5,025 nt of DNA from Treponema sp. Lineage in GTDB: Bacteria; Spirochaetota; Spirochaetia; Treponematales; Breznakiellaceae. Where the stretch lies: the NCBI GenBank assembly GCA_009780285.1, contig WRAL01000141.1, positions 1 to 5,025 on the forward strand, written 5' to 3'. Within the stretch, counting starts at the first letter, position 1. Each line of letters opens with the position of its first letter. The translations under genes were made by a program, and so were the position numbers. The notes under the pieces were generated by a model. That model worked only from the letters and a program-made list of their open reading frames with translations. It was not told the origin of the DNA and ran no database searches. Positions 1-5,025 of the stretch are shown piece by piece.

Positions 1-549
1 ATCCTGTCGAAAAACGCGCGAAGCGTCAAAATCCTGATGGAGGCCTCGGACATGGGGCATTCCGGGCTGAGCGAGGTGGCCGCCGACATTCGCAAGATCG
101 CGGAGGAGTCCGAGTCGCTTCTGGAGATCAACGCGGTGATGCAGAACATCGCCACCCAGACCAACCTGCTGTCGATGAACGCCGCGATAGAGGCCGCCCA
201 TGCCGGCAGCTCCGGGATGGGCTTCGCGGTGGTGGCCGACGAGATACGCAAGCTCGCCGAATCCTCGAGCGGGCAGTCCAAGACCATCGGCCTGGTCCTT
301 AAGCAGATCAAGGGCTCGATAGACAAGATCACGCGCTCCACCGACAACGTGATGACGCGCTTCGACGCGATAGACGGCGGGGTAAGGACCGTCGCGGAGC
401 AGGAGGAGGGCATCCTCAACGCCATGACGGAGCAGGGGGCCGGCAGCGCGCAGATAATGCAGGCCATCGCGCAGGTGAACGACATCACGCACCAGATCAA
501 GGAGGACGCCCACCGCATAGTGGAGGCCGCCGCGAAGCTGGTGGCCTAG
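1..549 (+). CDS. Methyl-accepting chemotaxis protein, C-terminal signalling domain (5' partial)
   Basis: The reading frame is open from base 1 and ends at TAG 547-549, giving the last 182 residues of a chemoreceptor. The conserved hairpin tip that contacts CheA and CheW is at visible residues 50-86: QTNLLSMNAAIEAAHAG, then GFAVVADEIRKLAE. On either side is the long antiparallel coiled coil of the MCP signal domain, with heptad-like spacing of I, L, V and A and many E, Q and K. Sensor, membrane and HAMP regions lie before the window. There is no C-terminal NWETF-like pentapeptide for CheR/CheB tethering. The protein would sit in inner-membrane receptor arrays and control CheA kinase. The wording LLSMNAAIEAAHAG and the tail around EQGAGSAQIMQAI resemble Treponema receptors, which is recalled similarity and not a search result. 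The internal ATG at base 37 is not the true start. The stop codon belongs to the first base-paired arm of the downstream repeat, so the last residues or the stop may have been set by repeat insertion. Confidence 0.95.
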   Translation: MLSKNARSVKILMEASDMGHSGLSEVAADIRKIAEESESLLEINAVMQNIATQTNLLSMNAAIEAAHAGSSGMGFAVVADEIRKLAESSSGQSKTIGLVLKQIKGSIDKITRSTDNVMTRFDAIDGGVRTVAEQEEGILNAMTEQGAGSAQIMQAIAQVNDITHQIKEDAHRIVEAAAKLVA

Positions 550-638
550 TGTTCCGGAATATTCGGTTTGCTAAATCATAACGTTCGGTAATTCCTTGCG
601 GGCAAGGAATTACCTCAACCTGCATACCGTCATTTGAG

Positions 639-666
639 TATTCCGGAACACTAGTGTTCCGGAATA
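639..666. repeat. 28-bp perfect palindrome at junction of repeat units 1 and 2
   Basis: The right arm of unit 1 and the left arm of unit 2 meet at a shared CTAG, giving an uninterrupted palindrome: TATTCCGGAACA, CTAG, TGTTCCGGAATA, centred on ACTAGT. It could extrude as a hairpin or be a site for a dimeric protein. It may equally be just the by-product of tandem joining of the units. Confidence 0.9.
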
Positions 667-743
667 TTCGGTTTGCTAAATCATAACGTTCGGTAATTCC
701 TTGCCGGGCAAGGAATTACCTCAACCGCATACGGTCATTTGAG

Positions 744-771
744 TATTCCGGAACACTAGTGTTCCGGAATA
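744..771. repeat. 28-bp perfect palindrome at junction of repeat units 2 and 3
   Basis: This is the same palindrome as at 639-666, exactly 105 bases further on, formed by the end of unit 2 and the start of unit 3. Both junction copies are identical and perfect, while the internal parts of the units have drifted slightly. Confidence 0.9.
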
Positions 772-865
772 TTCGGTTTGCAAAATCGCAACGTTCGGTA
801 ATTCCTTGCGGGCAAGGAATTACCTCAGCCTGCATACCGTCATTTGAATATTCCGGAACACTAGC

Positions 866-911
866 GCTTGCGCAGGGCCTATGGCCCTGCGCAGGCACTT
901 TAGGTTTTTTT
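866..911 (+). terminator. GC-rich hairpin with downstream T-run, possible terminator
   Basis: The arms GCGCAGGGCC (870-879) and GGCCCTGCGC (883-892) pair perfectly around a TAT loop, and the stem extends outward to 866/896 with one G-T pair. The sequence then runs CACTTTAGG into seven T (905-911). It lies after the chemoreceptor and the repeat array and before the rnz promoter, which suits a terminator. The T7 run starts eight bases after the extended stem, so it is not a textbook intrinsic terminator. It could instead be part of a second repeated element, because GGCCTATGGCCCT recurs at 957-969. Confidence 0.45.
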
Positions 912-936
912 GGCGGGCGCGGCCCGCAAAAAAACC
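903..936. repeat. Inverted repeat with T7 and A7 arms
   Basis: GG plus T7 (903-911) pairs with A7 plus CC (928-936), and inside this GCGGGC (913-918) pairs with GCCCGC (922-927) around a GCG loop, with G912 unpaired. The hairpin is nearly perfect over its whole length. The T tract is on the 5' side and the A tract on the 3' side on both strands, opposite to an intrinsic terminator, so the hairpin alone should not terminate transcription. It also competes for the T-run with the hairpin at 866-896. Its function is unknown. Confidence 0.75.
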
Positions 937-1015
937 CCGCGAGCGATGAAGATCCTGGCCTATGGCCCTCCGCGAGGCTCCGCCGGCTAATGTGGGAACG
1001 GGTCCCGCGACCGCA
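937..1015. other. Intergenic stretch with a short duplicated palindrome
   Basis: No credible gene is present. The 13-base string GGCCTATGGCCCT at 876-888 occurs again at 957-969, and CCGCGA recurs around 937, 970 and 1004. This suggests remnants of a second, GC-rich intergenic repeat family next to the 105-bp array. An open frame across 759-1019 is built from repeat and hairpin sequence and is not taken as a gene. Confidence 0.5.
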
Positions 1016-1044
1016 TTGAAACATCGCGAGCATTGTCCTATAGT
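1016..1044 (+). promoter_or_regulatory. Sigma-70-type promoter for rnz
   Basis: TTGAAA (1016-1021) and TATAGT (1039-1044) are separated by exactly 17 bases; each matches the consensus at five of six positions. The expected start of transcription is about 1051, and the rnz ATG is at 1053, so the message would have a leader of about two bases or none. This also supports the chosen start codon and makes rnz independent of the chemoreceptor. Confidence 0.75.
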
Positions 1045-1052
1045 TAGCCAAC

Positions 1053-1982
1053 ATGAATCTTGAGGCTTTTATACTCGGCTGCGGGGGAATGATGCCCCTG
1101 CCGGGCCGCCATCTGACCTCCGTCCTTCTGCGGCGCGAGGGCGAGCTTTTTCTGTTCGACTGCGGCGAGGGAACGCAGGTCTCGCTGCGCAGGCTTAACC
1201 TTCGCTGGAAAAAAATATCGGTGATTTTTATCAGCCACACCCACGCGGACCACGTCACCGGCCTGCCGGGGCTGCTGATGCTTTCCTCGCAGGTGGACCG
1301 CGACGATCCGCTGTACATCGTCGGGCCGCCGCGCATAGCCGAGTTCGTCGAGTACGGCCGGCGCGTCCTGGACATGCACATCAACTACGAGATAGTCGTA
1401 AAGGAAATAAGCGCGCCCTGCGTCGCGCACGAGGGCGAGGGCTTCAGGGTGCGCGCCTTTCCCCTGCGCCACACGAAGCCCTGCATAGGCTACGCGCTGG
1501 AGGAGGATCCGCGCCCGGGCGAGTTCAACCCGGAGCGCGCCGTAGCGCTGGGCGTTCCGCGCGGGCCGCTGTGGTCGCGCCTGCAAAAGGGCGAGGCGGT
1601 GCTGGCCTCGGACGGAAGCGAGGTCCTTCCCCGTGACGTCATGGGCGAGGCGCGCGGCGGCCGGAAGTTTTCCTACGTTACCGACAGCCTCGCCTTCCCC
1701 GAGATTTCCCGCGACGTGGCCGGATCGGACCTGCTGGTCTGCGAGGGCATGTTCGAGCGCGCCCTTGCAGAGGACGCGCGCTCGAAAAAGCACATGACCG
1801 CGGACGAGGCGGCGCGCATCGCTCGCTCCGCAGGCGGCGTGAAAAAGCTCGCGCTGATCCATTTCAGCCCGCGCTACACGGACAGCGATCTAAAGCTGCT
1901 CCTTCGCGAGGCGCGGGAGGTTTTTCCCGCCACCGAGCTTGCAAAGGACAGGGCGGTTTTCCCCATCGAGTACGAGGATTAG
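1053..1982 (+). CDS. rnz: Ribonuclease Z (tRNA 3' endonuclease), short form
   Basis: The 309-residue protein has the length of the bacterial short-form RNase Z, a metallo-beta-lactamase-fold enzyme that cuts tRNA precursors just after the discriminator base in the cytoplasm. Visible motifs in order: DCGEGTQ at 36-42; the zinc motif HTHADH at 62-67 (family HxHxDH); FPLRH with H140; YVTD with D211; KKH with H247 in the HxTA.EAA segment; and HFSPRY with H270. All expected metal and catalytic residues are present. The segment 150-180 between motifs should hold the flexible arm that grips the tRNA elbow, and it looks short. The ATG at 1053 is chosen because MNLEAFILGCGGMMP is the normal first strand of the fold and a good promoter ends just upstream. 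No Shine-Dalgarno is visible (CCAAC precedes the ATG), which fits leaderless translation. The gene ends 64 bases before the ABC ATPase, which has its own candidate promoter. A general phosphodiesterase of the same fold is less likely. Confidence 0.95.
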   Translation: MNLEAFILGCGGMMPLPGRHLTSVLLRREGELFLFDCGEGTQVSLRRLNLRWKKISVIFISHTHADHVTGLPGLLMLSSQVDRDDPLYIVGPPRIAEFVEYGRRVLDMHINYEIVVKEISAPCVAHEGEGFRVRAFPLRHTKPCIGYALEEDPRPGEFNPERAVALGVPRGPLWSRLQKGEAVLASDGSEVLPRDVMGEARGGRKFSYVTDSLAFPEISRDVAGSDLLVCEGMFERALAEDARSKKHMTADEAARIARSAGGVKKLALIHFSPRYTDSDLKLLLREAREVFPATELAKDRAVFPIEYED

Positions 1983-2011
1983 GCGGGACGGCCAGCGGAA
2001 GCGCGCGGCGC

Positions 2012-2040
2012 CGGACTATATGGCGCGATTAGGGTATGAT
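2012..2040 (+). promoter_or_regulatory. Candidate promoter of the ABC-2 operon, predicted leaderless
   Basis: TATGAT (2035-2040) is a good -10 box. The A of the ATPase ATG at 2047 lies seven bases after its last T, where transcription normally begins. The matching -35 position, 17 bases upstream (2012-2017, CGGACT), keeps only the GAC core. No Shine-Dalgarno sits at proper spacing; AGGG at 2031-2034 is too far from the ATG. The 10-base string ATGGCGCGAT occurs at 2020-2029 and 2039-2048, so two in-frame ATGs share the same context. Confidence 0.5.
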
Positions 2041-2046
2041 GGCGCG

Positions 2047-3048
2047 ATGATCGAGGTAAAGGGCCTTTCAAAAAGCTACGGGGAAACGCGGGCCGTGAAA
2101 AACGTCTCCTTTTCGATAGGGCGGGATCAGGTGGTGGGCTTTCTCGGGCCGAACGGCGCCGGCAAGACCACGATCATGAAGATTCTCGCCGGCTTTCATT
2201 ACCCCTCCGAGGGAACGGCCGAGATCGACGGCCTGCGCGTGGACCTTCATCCTGTGGCGGTAAAGGAAAAAATCGGCTACCTTCCGGAAAACGTCCCGCT
2301 CTACGGCGACCTTGCCGTGGACGAGTACCTGCGCTTCGTCGCCGAGGCCCGTCTGATCCCGCGCGGCCGTCGCGAGGCGGCGATAGTCGCCGCGATGGAA
2401 GCCTGCGGGCTTGCCGCCATGCGCTCGCGCCGCATCGAGACCCTTTCCAAGGGCTATCGCCAGCGCGCCGGCCTCGCGCAGGCGATCCTTCACGATCCGC
2501 CCATCCTTATTCTGGACGAGCCGACGGCTGGCCTCGATCCCAACCAGATCATCGAGATTCGCGCCCTCATAAAGGAGCTTGGAAGGCGGAAAACCGTGCT
2601 TTTGTCCTCGCACATTTTGCAGGAGGTCGAGGCGATCTGCTCGCGCCTGCTTATCGTGAACAAGGGCGAGATCGCCGCGCAGGGCGCGCCAAGGGAGATC
2701 GCCGGCGCGATGAAGGGCGGCGAAACCTGGGAGCTTGCGCTGAAGGCCGCGCTTCCCGCCGAGGAGGTTACGCGCAGCCTTTGCAGGCTCGGCGCGGAAT
2801 ATTCCTCGGCGCGCGCGAGCGGGGAGGGCGAGATCGCGCTCAGCTTTTTCGCTCCGGCTAAAGCGGAAGGCGCGGCCTTGGGCGGCGAAAGGATTTTCGA
2901 CTGGGCCGCCGCCGAGGGCTATAAAATATTGTCGATGAACCGAAAAAAAATAAGCCTGGAGGATATTTTCGTGCGCCTCACTTCCGGCGACGGCGGCGCG
3001 GAAGGCGAGCCCGTCGCGCGGGCGCAAAAAAAGGGAGGCGCGAAATGA
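2047..3048 (+). CDS. ABC-2 type transporter ATP-binding protein, GldA-like
   Basis: This 333-residue cytoplasmic ATPase would power the membrane protein encoded next to it. Motifs: Walker A GPNGAGKTT at 34-42; the Q-loop region IGYLPENVPLYGDLAVDEYL at 76-95, with Glu81 where many ABC proteins have Gln, as I recall for GldA relatives; signature LSKGYRQR at 133-140; Walker B ILILDEP at 153-159; D-loop AGLD at 161-164; and switch His189 in SSH. Residues 225-310 form the C-terminal extension common in ABC-2 drug and GldA-type ATPases, closing with SLEDIFVRLT. The last 20 residues are a low-complexity Gly/Ala/Lys tail. I chose ATG 2047 because MIEVKGLSKSYG is the standard family start; an in-frame ATG at 2020 would add nine residues. 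Its TGA overlaps the permease ATG as ATGA. Near the end, A3027-G3033 reads A AAA AAG in phase, a known -1 slippery heptamer. The transported substrate is not known. Confidence 0.93.
   Translation: MIEVKGLSKSYGETRAVKNVSFSIGRDQVVGFLGPNGAGKTTIMKILAGFHYPSEGTAEIDGLRVDLHPVAVKEKIGYLPENVPLYGDLAVDEYLRFVAEARLIPRGRREAAIVAAMEACGLAAMRSRRIETLSKGYRQRAGLAQAILHDPPILILDEPTAGLDPNQIIEIRALIKELGRRKTVLLSSHILQEVEAICSRLLIVNKGEIAAQGAPREIAGAMKGGETWELALKAALPAEEVTRSLCRLGAEYSSARASGEGEIALSFFAPAKAEGAALGGERIFDWAAAEGYKILSMNRKKISLEDIFVRLTSGDGGAEGEPVARAQKKGGAK
3033..3038 (+). promoter_or_regulatory. Shine-Dalgarno for the permease
   Basis: GGGAGG lies six bases before the ATG at 3045, inside the end of the ATPase gene. This strong internal site, with the ATGA overlap, indicates translational coupling. 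It contrasts with the absence of such sites before rnz and before the ATPase, and shows that the organism does use Shine-Dalgarno signals. Confidence 0.75.
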
Positions 3049-3847
3049 AAAAGCCCGCGCTCAGGCGCGAGCGCAAGGGCAGGGGAGGCGCGCCGGAGCG
3101 TTTCGCCCGCGCGCTTTCCGTTCATGCCCGGCGCTCCCTTGCCCTTGCGCGCAAGGAGCTTATTTCCTACCTTAGCGCCCCGGCCTTTTACGGCGCGGCG
3201 GTTTTCTTTTTGGTTTTCTGTTCGACCTGGCTTTTTTATTTTGACAATTTTTTCGCGCTGAACGCCGCCACCACGCGCCCTATTTCGCGCTCTTTCCCTT
3301 CGCCTTCGTGATCGTCGTTCCCATGCTGACTATGAAAAGCTGGGCCGAGGAGCGCAAGACCGGAAGCCTCGAGCTTTTATTGACCATGCCTTTTTCAGAA
3401 TGGGATCTGGTTCTTGGCAAATTTCTTTCGTCCTACGCGCTTTTGGCTATGACCATCGCGCTTACGATTCCCCTTCCCCTTGCCTTGCTTCCCATGGGAA
3501 ACTTTGACCCGGGCGTTATCCTCGGCGAATATCTCGGCGCGCTTTTGCTTGGCGCCTCCTCGATCGCGCTGGGCCTTTTGTTTTCCGCGCTGTCGAAAAA
3601 CCAGGCCGGAAGCTTTCTCGCCACGGCCGTCGCGCTTCTGTTGACGCTCCTTGTCGGCCAGCTTGCCTTTAGCCTGAACCTTCCGAGCCGGATGACCGAG
3701 GCGCTTAACTTTTTTTACCTTCCCTTTCACTTCGGCAGTTTTTCAAGGGGCCTTTTGGACTCGCGCGGGATCTTTTACTATCTTGCGAGCGCATGGCTTT
3801 TTTTGTTCCTCACCGAGCGCGCGATACGTTTTAGGAAGTGGGGCTAG
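3045..3847 (+). pseudogene. ABC-2 permease, GldF-like, interrupted by an apparent -1 frameshift near 3278
   Basis: The protein lies in two frames. Codons from ATG 3045 give a basic N-terminus, ARKELISYLSAPAFYG, a membrane helix at about 48-66 and FFALNAATTRP. From about 3278 the family sequence continues in the -1 frame as YFALFPFAFVIVVPMLTM and WAEERKTGSLELLLTMPF, ending at TAG 3845-3847. Joined, these give about 267 residues, normal for a GldF/NosY-type permease with six helices. Later helices are visible around SSYALLAMTIALTIP, GALLLGASSIALGLLF, FLATAVALLLTLLVGQL and FYYLASAWLFLFL. The conserved AEERKTGSLELLLTMP loop is intact. As written, frame one stops after 88 residues at TGA 3309-3311, and a GTG at 3308 could begin a second piece lacking helix 1. 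The simplest explanation is one base missing from the CCC run at 3278-3280, either a real mutation or a read error. The sequence around the shift is not a classic slippery heptamer. With its helices and loop otherwise well kept, the gene is either recently broken or intact in reality. Confidence 0.85.
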
Positions 3848-3848
3848 G

Positions 3849-5025
3849 ATGACGAAAAGGCAAACGATGGTAACCACGGCCTTCGCGCTGGCGATTCTCG
3901 CGCTGTGCTTTTTGCTAAGCCGGCAAGTTTGGTTTCGCCTTGACGTTACGCGCGACGGCATAAACACAATCTCGAGGGTTTCGCGCGACCTTCACCTCGA
4001 GATCGCCGAGCAGGCACAGATCACCTACTTTATATCCGAAAGGCTGCGCGCCATGCATCCCCTGCCCGGCGAGGTCGAGGACTTCCTGCGCGAGTACGTG
4101 GGCTTTTCGCGCGGCAGGATGCGCCTGAGCGTCGTCGATCCGGCGCGCGCCGGCATGTCGGCGGAAGTCGAAAGCCTGGGAATCGCGCCCTGGCAAATCC
4201 CGATGATGGAGCAGGGAAGTGCGAGCATCCTTACCGTTTATTCCGGCATTACCATCGAATACCTGGGGGACATAGCCGTTATGCCCCTGGTCGTGTCGCT
4301 GGAAACCCTCGAGTACGACCTAACGTCAAGAATACGCGCCCTGGCTCGCGGCGCGCCGCGCGCCGCCGGAATCCTTCTCACCGATCCAAGGGCCTGGGAG
4401 GAAAATTTCCGGCATCTCAGCGCGGCGCTGGAGCAGGCCGGATACCGAACGGTCTTCGTCGCGCCGGGCGCGGAGATTCCCGCCGGCCTTTCCGCGCTGA
4501 TCGTAATCGACGGCGTTGAAACGCTTGACGATCTCGCGCTTTTTCAAATCGACAGGTTTATAAGGGGGGGGGGGAGCGCGCTTTTCGCCGCGCGCGCCGT
4601 CGGGGTTGACGCGCGCGGAGGCATGGAAGCGCGCGCCCTGTACGACCGCGGCCTTCTCGCCATGCTTGCAAGCTACGGCGCGATCCTAAGCCCCGAGATC
4701 GTGATGGACGAGGCGGCGCTGGTGATGCGCTTTCAGGAAATCGCCGACGATGGCTCAGCGCAGATTCGCTCGGCGCCAAACTTTCAGTGGATACGCGCGA
4801 TGCCGGAATACGCAAGCCTCGCGCACCCGCTGGGCGCGGGCTTCGCCGGGCTGGACCTGTACTGGGCCAACCCAATAACGCTCGCGCCGCCTTACGGAAT
4901 TAGGGCCGAGCCTCTTTTCACGACGACTCCGGCTGCCTGGACCATGCGCGAGCCTTTTTTCGCCTCGCCGGAGCTGGCCTATATGATGGAAAGGGACGCG
5001 CCGCAGACCGCGCTGGGAAGGCGCA
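3849..5025 (+). CDS. GldG-like ABC-2 auxiliary protein (3' partial)
   Basis: A frame starting at ATG 3849, one base after the permease stop, stays open to the window edge (392 codons). It has a short cytoplasmic N-terminus (MTKRQ), one membrane helix at about 8-24 (TTAFALAILALCFLLSR), and then a domain expected outside the membrane. Stretches typical of the GldG / ABC_transp_aux family are RLDVTRDGINTIS (30-42), ITYFISERL (58-66), HPLPGEVEDFLREY (70-83), RLSVVDPARAG (92-102), ASILTVYSGITIEYL (125-139) and SLETLEYDLTSRIRAL (150-165). A second alpha/beta half follows, with LIVIDG and IDRFIRGGG near 218-242. Family members usually carry a C-terminal helix too, which would lie beyond the window. 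AGGAAG at 3833-3838 is a plausible ribosome site ten bases before the ATG; ATG 3867 is an alternative start. The protein should partner the upstream permease and ATPase. Codons 239-242 include an 11-base G run; the frame agrees on both sides of it, so the allele shown is in the on state. Confidence 0.88.
   Translation, partial: MTKRQTMVTTAFALAILALCFLLSRQVWFRLDVTRDGINTISRVSRDLHLEIAEQAQITYFISERLRAMHPLPGEVEDFLREYVGFSRGRMRLSVVDPARAGMSAEVESLGIAPWQIPMMEQGSASILTVYSGITIEYLGDIAVMPLVVSLETLEYDLTSRIRALARGAPRAAGILLTDPRAWEENFRHLSAALEQAGYRTVFVAPGAEIPAGLSALIVIDGVETLDDLALFQIDRFIRGGGSALFAARAVGVDARGGMEARALYDRGLLAMLASYGAILSPEIVMDEAALVMRFQEIADDGSAQIRSAPNFQWIRAMPEYASLAHPLGAGFAGLDLYWANPITLAPPYGIRAEPLFTTTPAAWTMREPFFASPELAYMMERDAPQTALGRR
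4564..4574 (+). repeat. Eleven-G homopolymer inside the GldG-like gene
   Basis: The tract encodes the end of Arg239 and Gly240-242 in the segment IDRFIRGGGSALF. Eleven identical bases within a coding region form a classic slipped-strand hotspot: a change of one base would shift the frame and truncate the protein. Slippage at this site in this organism is inferred. The length is also a common place for sequencing error. Confidence 0.9.

Larger units (their letters stand above)
546..864. repeat. Three tandem 105-bp palindromic repeat units
   Basis: Units run 546-654, 651-759 and 756-864, each starting and ending in CTAG, with neighbours sharing that CTAG; the period is exactly 105 bases. Each unit is an interrupted palindrome. 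An outer arm of 16 bp (CTAGTGTTCCGGAATA and its complement; 19 bp in unit 3, 756-774 with 846-864) encloses an unpaired stretch and then an inner 13-bp arm (GGTAATTCCTTGC) closed by a tiny GG or CGG loop. Units differ by few bases: unit 2 has an extra C in the central loop and lacks one T later (net length unchanged), and unit 3 has CAAAATCGCAACG where the others have CTAAATCATAACG. The block is visibly richer in A and T than the genes around it and encodes nothing convincing. A MITE-like element related to an IS that targets CTAG or TA is my best guess; a structured RNA or mRNA-stabilising repeat is the alternative. No transposase is present. Confidence 0.93.

Noticed and set aside
546..864. 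CRISPR array
   Set aside because: The segments between the short palindromes are nearly identical to each other, not unique spacers, and the 105-base period is wrong for CRISPR. No cas gene is present.
759..1019. Plus-strand open frame of 86 codons across repeat unit 3 and the hairpins
   Set aside because: It starts inside the repeat, consists of repeat and hairpin sequence, has no family features, and ends inside the rnz promoter.
716..1384. Minus-strand open frame of 222 codons
   Set aside because: It combines repeat sequence with the antisense of rnz. The translation is low in hydrophobic core and rich in Arg, Ser and Pro, as expected from an antisense frame in GC-rich DNA.
1044..1862. 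Long minus-strand frame opposite rnz
   Set aside because: It is an antisense shadow of a gene with complete catalytic motifs on the plus strand; no recognisable domain.
1939..2046. Upstream start for the ABC ATPase at 1939 or 2020
   Set aside because: The extra residues overlap the end of rnz or the promoter and do not resemble the family. MIEVKGLSKSYG at 2047 is the standard N-terminus.
2068..3027. Long minus-strand frame opposite the ABC ATPase
   Set aside because: It is an antisense shadow of a gene with all ABC motifs. Codon bias in GC-rich genes often leaves this frame open.
3308..3847. A separate small permease gene starting at GTG 3308
   Set aside because: Family sequence (PYFALFPFAF) continues in this frame upstream of the GTG and joins the previous frame's helix 1 region, so this is the second part of one frameshifted gene.
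4326..4875. Minus-strand frames opposite the GldG-like gene
   Set aside because: They are Arg/Pro/Ser-rich antisense translations without domains, overlapping a plus-strand frame that carries many GldG family stretches.

Overview
The window reads as a GC-rich bacterial chromosome segment, most likely from a spirochaete of the Treponema type. The basis is resemblance recalled from family knowledge: the tail of the chemoreceptor at the left edge, the style of the RNase Z and the ATPase/permease/GldG-like triplet all look treponemal. No search was run, so the lineage is an inference. All genes lie on the plus strand.

Layout: (1) 1-549, the C-terminal signalling half of a methyl-accepting chemotaxis protein whose start lies before the window. 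(2) 546-1015, a roughly 470-base non-coding block. It holds three tandem 105-bp copies of a palindromic repeat, the first of which contains the receptor stop codon, then a GC-rich hairpin with a T-run (possible terminator) and a second hairpin with T7/A7 arms. (3) 1016-1982, a clear sigma-70-type promoter placed so close to its ATG that the transcript should be essentially leaderless, followed by a complete ribonuclease Z gene (rnz). (4) 2012-5025, the start of an ABC-2 transporter operon of the GldA-GldF-GldG type: a complete ATPase (2047-3048), a permease broken by an apparent one-base frameshift near 3278 (3045-3847), and a GldG-like auxiliary protein that runs off the right edge (3849-5025). 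The three genes are coupled by a 4-base ATGA overlap and then a 1-base gap.

How the parts work together: the ATPase should dimerise and drive the six-helix permease, and the GldG-like protein should be the membrane-anchored periplasmic partner. In Bacteroidetes such genes are linked to gliding. In non-gliding spirochaetes the cargo is unknown. RNase Z matures tRNA 3' ends and appears to be an independent unit.

The points most worth a second look are the tandem palindromic repeat fused to the receptor stop codon, two consecutive promoters that predict leaderless mRNAs, the permease frameshift (real, programmed or sequencing error), a canonical A AAA AAG slippery heptamer at the ATPase/permease junction, and an 11-base G tract inside the GldG-like gene that could make it phase-variable. 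I see no strong evidence for a wholly new system; the repeat array and the possible expression switches are the best candidates.
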